Position numbers and translations under genes: made by a program
Source: Prunus persica
Lineage: Eukaryota; Streptophyta; Magnoliopsida; Rosales; Rosaceae
Assembly: GCF_000346465.2 (NCBI RefSeq)
Contig: NC_034009.1
Span: forward strand, 22,096,706-22,160,705
Direction: 5' to 3'
DNA length: 64,000 nucleotides
Shown here: one piece after another, positions 11,140 through 22,112 of the stretch
How positions within the stretch are numbered: the first letter of the stretch is position 1
Layout: the number at the start of each line of letters is the position of its first letter
Notes under the pieces: generated by a model
What the model saw: only the letters and a program-made list of their open reading frames with translations
Databases searched by the model: none
What the model was told of the DNA's origin: nothing

Positions 11140-12010
11140 TTAGCTTGTATTTTCTTAAATTGGAGCAACGCTTTGGAATTGAGGTAGGGGTTTCTTTGGG
11201 GCCTTTACGGGGATTGATCTAATTAAATTTTGCGAGCACTATATTATGCATGATATTATTATTTGATTATTATTGATGTTGGGTGTTTAAGTGTTATTAA
11301 TTATCATTATTTTATTTTATTAATATTGACATAATTATATGTTATCGATGATGGCTGGAACTCTTAGGTTGATAAGGAAAGTATGGAAAAGAATGGGAAG
11401 GATCTTTTGTGTAGTTGAGTCTAACTCTTGGCAGGTACTAGGTCTCAGGGATCCCATAGTGCACATGATTTTTATTGGGTGATTCGGGACTGGCGACAGG
11501 GAGTTAGACAAGATAACTAACAAAAGGGGAATTATAGGATGATTGAGATGGGTGTTAGTTGATATAATGGGCATTCGAGACCAAGTGGTATAAGCATGGT
11601 ATGGGACGTGCAGGTCTGCTTGTCCAGTTATATGAATTAACGGGATTAGATGAAGAGCATTCATGCATTAACACTATTAATGTGATATTTGGTTGTGCGA
11701 TTGCATGTCACTTAATTTAGTTTTATCAATCTACTAAGGTAAGGTCTCATTCCCTACTGAGTGGTGGTTGCTCACACCTTACCTTGTTTAATTTTTTTCA
11801 GATGAATTAGTGGGCAAAACAAAGACTAAACCAGTTGAGGCTGAATTGGATGAGAATGATAGAGCTTTATTTTTTAATTGTAAAGTTGTATGATTTTGGG
11901 AGCTATTTTTATAAGAGAATTTTATTTTAAACTCATGCTTCTTTTAATTTTATTTTACATTTTATTTTCTCACGCACCGGGCGCGGGGTTTCCACCGCTA
12001 GGGCGTGACA
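11140..12010 (+). repeat. LTR fragment of a chromovirus-type gypsy element
   Basis: The sequence carries an R-U5-like end: GGTCTCATTCCCTACTGAGT, GTGGTTGCTCACACCTTACC and a terminal GGGCGTGACA. This GGGCGTGACA ending is typical of plant chromovirus (Tekay/Del-like) LTRs. No primer site follows; a minus-strand gag relic of another family begins at once. No coding potential. Confidence 0.5.
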
Positions 12011-13411
12011 AAGCATCCACATTGGTTAGATCAAAGAATAGACCTTGTTTTGTGCTGGTTTGTTCATTACAAACTTGCCTGTAAATGGAGGTGGCTTTTA
12101 ATCCTTTGGTGGCTTGATCAAAGCCTTGCAGCCTGAGCCTTGTTTCAACTTTGCGTGATAGGATGTTTCGACTTTGCCATTTCTGCCACTACTATCTCCG
12201 TTTCTGCATAATCTTCTTGGTCTTCTTCTGACTCTACCTCAACCAAATGGACTGAGGAAGATGGCGTTTTGTAATATGTGCCCTTGGAAGAATTTCTCTT
12301 CTGTTGCTCTTCCTTCAATAGATCTTCATATTTAGAGGCCTTGTCTGCCAGTTCTGCCAGATCTACAAAGAGTATTCCATCAAATCTCTTTCACAAAGAG
12401 ATCTTGAGGGCAGCCTGGGCCATTTGGATGAAGTGTCTTTCTTCTATTAGAATCCTACATTTCATTTTTAGCTTCCTGAACCTGGTAATGAACTCCTGGG
12501 CAGGTTCGTCTTCAGCCTGTTTGAGAGCTGCCAGGTCACTAATCGTGATTTCTAGCTGGATCCTGAAATAGTAGCCACTGGTAGATTAGCATACTAGGTG
12601 AAGGCTTGACCGGATAATGAATTTCCAAAAAGCCTGAGCTTCAAAAGAGGATTGTTCTCAATGGCTATGCACTGGATAGAAAATCTGCCTATATGTTCGA
12701 TATCTTCTTCATTAAACAAAGTGAAATTTGGTACTTTAAAATCGGGGGGGGGTGAGAGGGTTGAGGCATCCAATCAATATAGGCTAGACATGGCTTTCGG
12801 TAAGTACAGGGGCTACGTTATGTCCCTGTTCTAGCTGATTCTGTTCAACCCTTTATTCCATTCTGTAAGCTCTGGGAGCTTCTTCTTCCTTATGTTCCTA
12901 TTCTTCTTCAAAATATGGAAGATTCTCCAATTTGCCCCCGATCTGTTCCTGTCATTATTGGCTAGAGGGTTAGCTCCTCCTCTGCCTCTTCTGCCTTTCG
13001 GTAGTGGGGGAAACGGATGAGGATCCATTCTCCTAGTTTTGTATGGTAGTACCATCTGCTGTTTAGGCAGATAAGCAGCTAGTTGGTTGCGTGGAACTTC
13101 TGGCGGCAGAGGAAGAAGTTCTGGCTGGTTCTGGGGAGCCTAGATTGGTGGCGGACCTATTGCAAGAGCTAAAACTTCCTGTTCTTGGACTACAAGAGCT
13201 TCCCCCCCTCTGTCTATCCTAAATTCTTGCATGTTCTGGTATTCCAGCTATCTGTGCAATTAAAGGGTTCTCTTGATATGGCCATACGTCTGCTCATGGT
13301 ACTGCCGTGAGCTGACTGTCTAGCATCACTTTCTTTTGATTCGTGTACTTCCAGCCGGGCAGTTGGCTGATCTCTCTCCATGGTAAAGCTTGGATTCTGG
13401 CTAGAACTTCC
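12011..13411 (-). pseudogene. gag fragment of the Tat-A family
   Basis: The minus strand is a degraded copy of the gag of Tat-A (26043-27750). The start (13411) keeps the ESDARQSAHGST motif found in Tat-A at 26088-26120. Then comes a deletion joining SRR to a WPYQENP-equivalent in a shifted frame. The RRMDP-x-PFPPL block lies at 13030-12950 and the capsid part at 12800-12280, and the end at about 12011 matches Tat-A's DLTKVDAL segment. Multiple stops and frame changes are present. It shows that the family inserted more than once here and in both orientations. Confidence 0.8.
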
Positions 13412-13429
13412 AATAGTCATACACTAAAT

Positions 13430-15632
13430 GATATCTTTTTAGGGGAAAAGGCCAACATTGTAGGATGTGACGACCGAATCGCGTCCTCTGCTTTCAAGAA
13501 AGGCCTTCCAGCTGAACACAACTTGTACCGTGAGCTAACTATCACTCACAGCCAGACTCTGGCAGAGGTCTTCACGACCGCGGAATGCTACGCGCTCTGG
13601 GATGACGATCGAATCGCCGTAAAAAGGTCTACTAAGTAGGAAGATCAGCCGACTAAACGGGCAAGCCAAAGAAGCGACAGGTTTAGCAACAGGAACAAGG
13701 ACAAGCGCAGGTCACACCACAAGGAGACGCTGTGGCAGCAGAGAACTACACCAAGTTCACCATCCCCATGCATCAAATCTTAGCTCAAGTGAAAGACACA
13801 CCTTGAGTAAGAAGACCGCCACCCTTGAAAGAAGATCTGGACAAGAGGGATACTAGCAAATACTGTGCCTTCCATGGGACACATGGGCACACTACGAACA
13901 ACTGCTTCGCTTGGAAAGCGCACCTTGAAGAACTCATGAGAGAAGGTCACGGCACGAAATTCATTGCGAAGTAGGCCATCCAGCAGATTGAGGATCGTGA
14001 CACCGCCAAGGAGCCACCTCAGAAGGTCATAAGCCGACTCCGAAGAGTCTGGGCTGACCAGCAAAGAAAAGGAAAGGAAGATTAAGTAGGCCACTGTCAT
14101 CTCCTAAGTCTTGACTGACCTTTCACCGGCAGAAGACGATCCTGTGATCAGCTTCTAAAAGAAAGATCTGATCGGCCTCGACATGCCACATAACGATGCC
14201 CTTGTCATCAGCATTCAAATCGCTCAGGCCATGGTCGACCGAACCTATGCAGACGAGGGTAGCGCAGCCAATATCCTACAACGGGCGGTCATCTAGCAGA
14301 TGGGCTTGGAGACAAAGATCAACAAATCAGCCAGATCGCTGACCGGCTTTAATGGTGCAACAACGGTTACTGTGGGAACGATAGACCTCGACGTCTACTC
14401 CCCACCTGTAATCAGCTCGCAAACATTCATGGTCATTAATGAGGTCTCACCCAACAATGGCATTCTAGGCAGACCATAGATAGACAAGATCAACGCCATC
14501 ACCTCCGCCATACATCAGAAAATCCGGTGCCTAATCCTTGGGGGTGGTGTCGGCCAAATCAACAGCTACCTGGCGATGGCGAGGAAATGCTCTGCCTAAG
14601 GACTGAAGAAAAGCAAACAAGCGTAGTTCCTCCATGTGAGTCAGGCAGATCTGAAGGAGGTTGAACAACCGAATCTTGCTCCCTTATAGCAATCAAAGCG
14701 TCAGGACCAAGCTGAGGAAATCTGTTCAAAGGTTTCTCCTGAAGATGGATGGAAACCTGAAGAGGACGTCGAGCTAATACCCTTGGATCTTGACCAGCCA
14801 GACAGGAAAGCGCGGATCGGCTCGCGCCTAATCTCAGACGAGAAGGTGAAGCTGACCACCTTCCTCCAGAACAACAAACACATGTTCGCATGGTCGCCAA
14901 CAGACATGCCTGGCATTGACCCAATCATCATATGCCATCGACTCCACATCAACCCTGCCAGCAAGCCAGTGGCACAGAAAAGACACAACTTCGCTCCTGA
15001 GCGGGTCGTTATCATTGAAGCCTAGATGGACAAACTCCTAGCTGCCGGCTTCATCAAAGAGGTCTCCTACTCGAAGTAGCTGGCCAACGTTGTTTTGGTG
15101 GCAAAACAAGAAAAGGGCAAATGGAGAGTCTGCGTCGATTCCACTTCTAGCAATCAGCTGCTCAGCTTCATGGACGCTTACTCTGGCTATAACCAAATCT
15201 TGATGCACAAGGATGACAAGGCAAAAACTTCTTTCATCATCGAGAGAGGGACCTACTGCTACAAGGTCATGCCCTTTGGGCTGAAGAACGCCGAAGCAAC
15301 CTACCAAAGGCTCGTGAACAAAATCTTTAGGGAGCAGATCGGTAAAACTATGGAGGTCTACGTGCAGTTCACATCAAATATCTCGCCGAGGCATTCAGCC
15401 TGCTTCGCCAGTATCGCATGAAGTTGAATCGAACTAAATGCACATTCGGTGTATCCTCCGGCCGATTCTTGGGATACATAGTCACACAACGGGGTATCGA
15501 GGCACACTCATAGTGAAGGAAATACAAATTCTGAATGGCAGAGCAGCAGCCCTGAACCGATTCCTCTCGAGATCTACCGACAAGTGCAGACCATTCTTCA
15601 AAGCTTTGAAGAAACGACAAAGAGACAAATGG
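13430..15632 (+). pseudogene. Tat-B gag C-terminus, protease and reverse transcriptase (left half)
   Basis: Collinear Tat-lineage pol across shifted frames. A gag tail (13430-13640) ends with a Q/K-rich region and the CxFH...H...C-like motif of Tat gag (CAFHGTHGHTTNNC, about 13863-13905). The protease (14165-14580) has DEGSAANIL at the active site, D-x-G-S instead of D-S/T-G. RT starts at 14780 (PDRKARIGSRL, then FAWSPTDMPGIDP, then NFAPERV) and runs through WRVCVD, SFMDAYSGYNQI and MPFGLKNAEATYQRLVNK to MEVYV (15366). The YVDD catalytic acids are lost at that point. The segment between WRVCVD and LLSFMD is also deleted. The thumb continues in another frame to GIEAHS, and the connection (NGRAAALNRFLS to KKRQRDKW) ends at 15632. 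The remaining pol resumes at 46549. Confidence 0.88.
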
Positions 15633-15737
15633 CTAAATTGGTTTAGGCCCAAATGAATTAATATAAATATGTTTACAAAGAAAATATTAGCGTACTGAAA
15701 GCAATATCAGAACATGTACGTTGAGGGGGTGATTGTA
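15633..15737 (+). other. 3' internal end, polypurine tract and first LTR bases of an inserted LTR element
   Basis: Non-Tat-B sequence begins after the RDKW codons. A purine run GAGGGGG (15723-15729) followed by TGATTGTA looks like a polypurine tract and LTR start. Eight bases into this putative LTR the CACTA element begins; the LTR continues at 43772. The 5' LTR and body of the element are missing, so only its 3' end entered or survived in Tat-B. Confidence 0.5.
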
Positions 15738-15751
15738 CACTACTACAAAAA
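15735..15751 (+). repeat. CACTA 5' end: target duplication GTA and TIR
   Basis: GTA (15735-15737) is followed by CACTACTACAAAAA (15738-15751). The reverse complement of the far end (43768-43755) starts with the same 14 bases, and GTA follows it at 43769-43771. A 3-bp target duplication plus a CACTA terminal inverted repeat defines the En/Spm superfamily. Confidence 0.95.
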
Positions 15752-17400
15752 GTGAAAAAGACGACCAAAAAACAACGACGGTCTAAGTGAAAACCGTCGT
15801 GGTTTTTAAAAAGACGACGGTTCTAAAAACACCGTCGTGTAATACAACCTTAGACAACTAAAAATGGAGATTCAAATGGCTGTTCAGAAACAACGACGTA
15901 CCTAATTAAACAACCAACGTCTATTTGAAACAGATTTCCGCAGTGTAAAATCAATGCTAACAAAGAATGGCAGAAGTTATGAATCGACCGACGTAGAAAG
16001 TAAAGACGACGATTTCAATAAAAACCGCCGTTTTTACTCATAAAATAAAACGACGAGGTTTTCGTATAAGACGTAGTATAATTACAAACAAATCCACGGC
16101 TTATACAAAATATCGCCGTATTAAATTAATGTACAACGACGGAAAATATAAATATATCAACGTCATTCTCGTATAGTTCTACGACGTTATCTTTAAATCG
16201 TACTATAAAATTTAACGTCGTATTTATTCATTTTATACGTCGTACCTTTAATTTAAACCGTCGTCTTAATAAGAATTTTTGTTAACAATTTTTTTCATTG
16301 ATTTTCTTATCCTACGTCGGTAGATCTACTTAATGACAAGAATTGAAATAACCACGACGGTTTATATAGAAAACCGCCGACATAATCAGATTTGTCTGAG
16401 ATCCCAAGGGTTACGAAATCTTACCAGATGGAACTCTGTTCCACATCATAATCTTAACAGATGACACAGATTTGCAATCAGAGAGACAATTTTTTGGAAG
16501 TTGATGATGTGTGTGCGTTTGTGTATCTACAAATATTATACCTAACGTCGTTGCAAATTTGCAATCAGAGAGACAATTTTCAACGACGGTTATATTATAC
16601 CTAACGACGTTTAAAAAACAAATCAACGTCGCTCAACAAATCTATTACGTCGTCTTAGTCTTACTTAAGACGACGAAAAACGACGACAGTAATACAAAAA
16701 CAGTCGTTGTTTTTATATTCTTATTTTATTTAAATCTGTCATCCAAAAAAGAAACTTTACATATTCCAGAACATTAATTTCCTTCATTTTAAATTTCCTC
16801 CGGAAAAAAAAACTCTATTTATAACGCACTGTAATTGAAAAATAAACTGAAAGGTCACGGGAAAAAAAATTCTATTCATAATTTAAAAATTCAAATCCAC
16901 GTCGGTTATATTAAACCTAATGACGTTAAATGAAAAGATTCCACGTCGCAAAACAAATATTGCGTCGTGTTAGTTGAAAACGACGGCATAACAAAAAACC
17001 GTCGTTGTTTCAAACTGAATTAATTTAAAATTTCTTCGGGAAAGCAAAATCTATTTATAATTTCCTCGGGTTAGTAATATTGCATCGTGTTAGTTTACAA
17101 ATTCTAGAACATTAATTTCCCTCATTTTAAATTTCCTCGGGAAATAAAAATCTATTTATCACGCTTTGTAATTGAAAACTAAAACTGAAAGAATTCGGGA
17201 AAAAAAACTCTATTTATAATTTAAAAATAAAATCCACGTCGGTTGTAGTACACTTAACGACGTTTAACAAAATAATCTACGTCGGTAATTATAAATCTAC
17301 CGCCATCTTACCTTAATATAGACGACGAGAAAAGACGACGGTAGAACAGAACATCGCCGTTGTTTCAGTTTCTTTAACAGTATGGTCCTTTATCTTTCTG
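15752..17400. repeat. CACTA left subterminal motif array
   Basis: Dense copies of ACGACGGT/ACCGTCGT and shorter ACGTCG, CGACG and CGCCG forms occur in both orientations, separated by AT-rich spacers. Such subterminal clusters are where CACTA accessory proteins (TNPA in Spm) bind. A direct duplication with a period of about 334 bp is seen: the block starting CAGAACATTAATTTCC near 16767 and its copy near 17103, each followed by ATTTCCTC-GG, a TCTATTTAT box and CCACGTCGGTT. A shorter repeat, TTGCAATCAGAGAGACAATTTT, occurs near 16470 and 16558. Confidence 0.85.
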
Positions 17401-17428
17401 CAGGACTTGTATAGTTCAAAGCATTGAC

Positions 17429-17860
17429 AATGTCTTCATCATATCTCCCAGCAACTACTGATTCGATTGCTCATGCTTTAGAGGCCATCTGAAGCCATTT
17501 CTATTCTTTATCGCATTCTTGAAACCCATCTTCTTCTTCTGAAGCTCTACGGATAAAGGAAGAGGCTATCACAAATCTGACGGATCTTCTTAGCCAAGAA
17601 AATCAAGCAGAGGATCAGGGACATCTGATCTTCAGATTTCCCTGAGAAGCGAACTTTCCTTCGACAGCGAGTGGAGGCCAGGCTTGCATCTCTTTTGATG
17701 GAAAGCAAGGAGTATTCAGAAGCACTAAGTGTCCTATCAGGCTTGATCAAGGAAGTGAGAAGGCTAGTTGACAAGCTTCTTCTTGTGGACATATATTTGA
17801 TGCGAGTAAGCTCAATTTCTCTTTGAGAAAGACATCCAAATTATTGTCTTTGAGACGTGA
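17429..17860 (+). pseudogene. RPN6: captured fragment of a 26S proteasome RPN6 (PSMD11-type) gene
   Basis: From the ATG at 17429 the translation gives MSSSYLPATTDSIAHALEA, the start of plant RPN6, a subunit of the proteasome lid. It goes on with SSSEALRIKEEAITNLTDLL and a Q-E-N-x-AED block. After a gap it resumes with GTSDLQISL, then KRTFLRQRVEARLASLLMES, KEYSEAL-VLSGLIKEVRR and DKLLLVDI, and fades after an ESKLNFSLR equivalent. Two internal segments of the RPN6 N-terminal helical-repeat region are missing, and there are at least three stops or shifts. No intron-like sequence is visible. It lies inside the CACTA between two motif arrays, on the element's coding strand, so it is a transduplicated host-gene piece and not the working gene. 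Family identity rests on residues I recognise; a database search was not possible. Confidence 0.88.
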
Positions 17861-17929
17861 GAGACAGTGTCTCTGAGAGAGGAAGAACTTGGAACCCTAA
17901 ATGTAAACCGAAAATGAATGAAAGGGACA

Positions 17930-18270
17930 AATTTATAGAATAAATTTTTAAAACCAACGGCGGTCCTTACAAAAAAACCGCCGTTTAAATTGTAAAATCA
18001 ACGTCGGTATGACAGACGTATATTACAGAAATCCACGTCGGTACATTAATAAAAACGACGTGTTAAATAATATACCATGACGCGAGTTATTACTTATGTA
18101 CTTTAATTTTTGAGTTTACTACGACGGTACCTACAAAATTACTGTCGTATTTATTTACCACGTCCGAAGTTAAATGTACCATCGTATTTTGTAATTTATA
18201 CGTCGTAGTTATATGTAACCGCCGTATTATTTTTTTGAAATGGTTTTATATGTAAGAAACTTTTCGTCTA
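17930..18270. repeat. second block of CACTA CGTCG-type motifs
   Basis: Motif density resumes right after the RPN6 piece (CCAACGGCGGT, ACCGCCG, ACGTCGGT, CCACGTCCG and similar), then stops at about 18240 before the ORF1 leader. The captured fragment therefore sits inside, not outside, the subterminal region. Confidence 0.75.
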
Positions 18271-18289
18271 CCTGGCTTACACATGCGCT

Positions 18290-18757
18290 GTTTCCAAACC
18301 CGATTAAAAATTTCAATCTCCCAGAGAAAACTTTTAGACTTTTTTCCTTGTCAGAGCACTGTCAGAGTATCTCATCGTCTTCCTCTCGTCTTCTTCGTCG
18401 TCTCTGAACTTAAACATCGTATTCCTCTTGCTTTCATTGCACGCAAAAAGTAAGCTTTCATTTTCACTATTTTGGTTGCTGTTTTGCATGCTCATACGTT
18501 TTTTGTTTGAAAAATCTTTTTACCTTTTTTCTGGCCAAAATCATTTTACTTCTTTCCAAGTTTGATAAAATATACAGACAAAGAGGGAAAGTTTCCAACT
18601 TTGAAGACAACTACCTCAACTAAATAAGATGACGGTAGCTTCTTATTTACGTGGTTAAATATGTAGACCACGACGGTTCGTCAGTCGTTCTAGCGTCGTA
18701 TGAAAATTGACAAAGTTGTTTTTAAAATTATAGTCTTTTTTTTATTTGCTTGTTTAA
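18290..18757 (+). promoter_or_regulatory. probable leader/promoter region of CACTA ORF1
   Basis: A motif-free pyrimidine-rich stretch (TCTTCCTCTCGTCTTCTTCG near 18380) is followed by GCACGCAAAAAGTAAGC (about 18437), which could end a leader exon with a GTAAGC donor. A TTTAATTGCAG acceptor-like site ends at 18763. This layout (leader exon, intron, coding exon) mirrors the TNP2 leader at 23820-24600. The transcription start cannot be placed. Confidence 0.45.
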
Positions 18758-19008
18758 TTGCAGGTTTGATTTCTCTGAACAATGGTTTTTGTTTTTCCCT
18801 AATTTGATAAAATATAAAGAAAAAGAAAGTAGGGTTGGTATCTAATATAGACGACAGTATCTTATTGTTTTACGTCTTGTGAATGTTAATACCACGACGT
18901 CATATTAAAATACCGTCGTCTATATAAGATTCCAAAACTTTCTTTCTTGGCCTTGTATTTTATCAAATTAGAAAACAAAAACCATGGTTCAGAAAAATCA
19001 AATCTGCA
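18758..19008. repeat. imperfect palindrome of about 250 bp at the start of ORF1
   Basis: The left arm (about 18758-18872) and right arm (about 18894-19008) are inverted copies. Both read, in opposite senses, TGCAG-TTTGATTT-TCTGAAC, ATGGTTTTTGTTTT, AATTTGATAAAATA, AGAAAGT, then ATATAGACGAC-GTAT, with only a short loop between the arms. The right arm runs into the ORF1 coding exon. A transcript crossing it would fold into a long hairpin. Confidence 0.85.
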
Positions 19009-19767
19009 GAGAAGTCTTGGAAGAAGTCTTGGAAGAAGATGAAGTCTTCGAAGAAGATGAAGTTTGCTTCATCATCTGCTGAGACAGAACCAAACAGCAC
19101 GACAACAATCTCTGATGATTCAAAGTCTGGTCGAGGTATGAGCACAATGCCTCGTGTTGTGAAGAGAAAACTTCAGAAACTTAGGCCAATTGTTGAGTAC
19201 AATAAAAGGGGGAAAGGAATTGGCCGAGCACATAGTGAGATGCAGTCCTACATTGGTGTGTTGGCACGCTCCAGAGTTCCACTTGTGGACATGAAATGGG
19301 CTCAAATCCCCAAGGATATAAAGGAGCAGATTTGGGAAGCAGTTGACATTGCTTTTGTGTTAGGTCAAGGGGGCAAGAACTCTGTGTTAGCTTCTGCTGC
19401 CAAGAAATGGAAGGATTTCAAGTCTACACTAACGAGGCATTATATCCTTCCATACACCAATGACAGGGAGAGATTAAGCCAACCCCCTGAAACATATAAA
19501 TTCATAGAGAAAGCACAATGGGATGCCTTTGTAGCTTCAAGGTTATCCAAAGATTTTGAGTCTGTGCATTCTCAACATGCACAGATTAGGGAGAAACTTG
19601 AGTACAATCATCGATTGTCTCGAAAAGGATATGCTAGTTTGGAGGATCAATTGGAGGAAACCATGCCTGGGGTAGAAATTGATCGATCTACCTTATGGAA
19701 GAGAGCTAGACAGGACAAACATGGTAACATCCCGGATCCAAAGGTGGCAGAGAAAGCAAAATTAATT

Positions 19768-20248
19768 GTAAGCCTACTCACTCTGTTTTAAATTTTTATT
19801 AAACTGTGAATAATTCTTATTACGTCTTATGTTATATTTTGCGTCGTGTGAATGATATTACCACGTCGAAATTTTTTAAAAAACGTCGTTAAAGGTCTAA
19901 ATAGGAATCACTACTCTGTTTTCTGTAATTATAGCATAAGATGTCGGTGGTTCATTTTCGCGTCGTTTGTATTAAATTACTACGTCGAAATGTTTTAAAC
20001 AAGGTCGTTAAAGGTGTGAATATTGAATCATCCCTCTGTTATCTGTAAATAAAGCATAAGACGTCGGTGGTTTATTCATTTCGTCGTTTTAAAAAACTAA
20101 CCACGTCGGTATAACTACCGTCGTGATAAATTATAATAACGTCGATTTATATGTTATTGCGTCGTCTGAAATTATATAATACGTCGTTTGTATATAAATA
20201 ACCGTCGTGTGTTTTTTGTTCTTACTTTTTTATATATCTTTGTTTTAG
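19768..20248 (+). other. ORF1 intron 1, built of CGTCG-type motifs
   Basis: Contains a tandem duplication with a period near 121 bp (blocks beginning ACGTCGAAAT at about 19861 and 19982). At its 3' end (20096-20220) is a module of about 125 bp that recurs in introns 4 and 5. About a dozen motif copies fill the intron, while the flanking exons have almost none. GT at 19768 and AG at 20247-20248. Confidence 0.8.
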
Positions 20249-21484
20249 GATGAATTGCAAAAACAAGTCTCGGAAGGCAAAGAAATTGTATATGGCAGCA
20301 ATGATGTGCTGACCATGGCTTTGGGCCCCGAGCATCCAGGCAGAGTGAGAGGGGTAGGTGCTGGGATTTTCCCAAGGCAATATTTCAATTTACCCAAACC
20401 ATAGAGGATGAGCTTTGACGACCATTTAAAGGACAGTTTAAGAGTTCTCCTTCAATAAGAGAATAAAAAGATGGAGGCTAAGGCAAGGGAAGAGGCTTTA
20501 AGGATGGAGGCTAGAACCAAGCAATTGGTAGAGGCTGAGAGGGAGCATTTCCTGAGTCAGCTTTCCCAATTAATTCCCAATTTTGATCCAAGCATGCTTA
20601 AACCAAGAATTAGCCAAAGTCCCAAAAATCCAATGTCTGACAAAGCAAGCTGCTCTGGAGGTGATGTGAGATCCCTACATTTTGAGGATGATACTGCCAA
20701 AAATGGGAAACATCAGGAAGAAAAGGTAACATATCTGAACTTTGAATTCTCTGTTTTTTTAAAAACTATTAGACGTCGTTATTTTTAATAAAACCGTCGT
20801 TTGAAATACATACCACGACGTTTTAAAAATAAACCGTCGTTTGTATTTCAATACCACGTCGTATTTAGTTTACTTGTTTTACACGCCATTAAACGTCGTT
20901 ATTTTTAAAACTTTGTGGTTTTTAGACGACGGGGTTAGTCATTCCCGACGTAATAGATGAAGAGAAGAAAGAAGAAAAACAAGATGAAAAGGAGAAAGAA
21001 GATGAAGTAAAGCATGACGACCAGGTATGTTCACATAACTTTGCCTGTTTTATTTGTTTTTCAAAATTTCAGACGTCGATATTTTTCTTTAAACCGTCGT
21101 TTGTTTACAACTTAGACGTCGGAATTTTTTTTAAGACGTAATAAATTATTCACCACGACGGTTTTTTCGCCGTCGTTTAAATTCTTTTCAGACGACGTTT
21201 TGTTCCTTAAACCGTCGTTTTTATTGAACTACCACGTCTTTTTTTTATTTCTTTAAACAGGTTTTTGAAGTTGTTGATTATTCAAATATGGAGGCGCCAT
21301 CTTCTTTAAAATCCCTTTGTCGTTATGTGGAAACGACACTCGTGCCTCAGGATAAGACCCTGAACTTTACAATTGATAAGGAGGTGTTTGGTCTAGAGCG
21401 CGATACCTTCCTCCTGCCTGAAGATATTACACAATTTGCAGGCATGGAAGAAATAGGAGCTACGGTCATTGCTGTATATATGAG

Positions 21485-21706
21485 GTTTGTCATTCTAAAA
21501 TAACCACGTCGTTAGTATGTACCGTCGTTATTGCATCGTCTTAACTAACTAACCACGTCGTTAGTATGTACCGTCGTGATAAATATATTATAACGTCGTT
21601 GTCTATTTCAGTACGTCGTGTGAAATTTTATAATACGTCGTTTTCTTATACATAACCGTCGTGTGTTTTTTTGTGCTGACTTGTTTATATTATTTTATAT
21701 ATTTAG
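21485..21706 (+). other. ORF1 intron 4 carrying the shared motif module
   Basis: 21547-21672 aligns with 20096-20220 and 21976-22100: AACTAACCACGTCG, a CCGTCGTGATAAAT block, AACGTCG, then a CGTCGTGTGAAAT-like block, ATAATACGTCGTTT and ATAACCGTCGTGTG follow in the same order and spacing. A shorter extra copy of the module start lies at about 21500-21535. Confidence 0.8.
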
Positions 21707-21877
21707 GTACTTACACGATGTTTTGAAAGAAGCAAATATGTGCAGGATGGTAGGCTTTATCGACCCTGCTACAGTTAGTGCCAACTCTAGCACAATAGCT
21801 GACAGATCACGACTGGTAGCAGCTCGACTTCAGAGGACTGACGGTGAACAGATTTCCATGATGCCTTACAATCCAGG

Positions 21878-22112
21878 GTTAGTCTCCTTAACAGGATTTT
21901 GTTTTTATGATTTTCAATAAATGACAGCGTATAAACTAACCACGTCGGTGTTTTATTTTATTGAGTCGTTTGAAACTACTAACCACGTCGGTAGTTATTT
22001 ATCGTCGTGATAAATATATAATGTCGTCGATTGCTACTTTATTTCGTCGTGTGAAATATTATAATACGTCGTTTATGTAAATAACCGTCGTTTTAATATT
22101 AATTTTGTGCAG
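21878..22112 (+). other. ORF1 intron 5 carrying the shared motif module
   Basis: 21976-22100 is the third copy of the module seen in introns 1 and 4 (ACCACGTCGGTAG, ATCGTCGTGATAAATATATA, GTCGTGTGAAAT, ATAATACGTCG, AATAACCGTCGTTTT). Canonical GT-AG ends. Exon 5 ends inside the PYNPG codons and exon 6 starts with the RHWILL codons, so the intron splits the protease active-site region. Confidence 0.8.

Noticed and set aside
17429..17860. a functional RPN6 host gene
   Set aside because: Only the N-terminal third is present, two internal segments are missing, several stops occur, and it lies inside a transposon.
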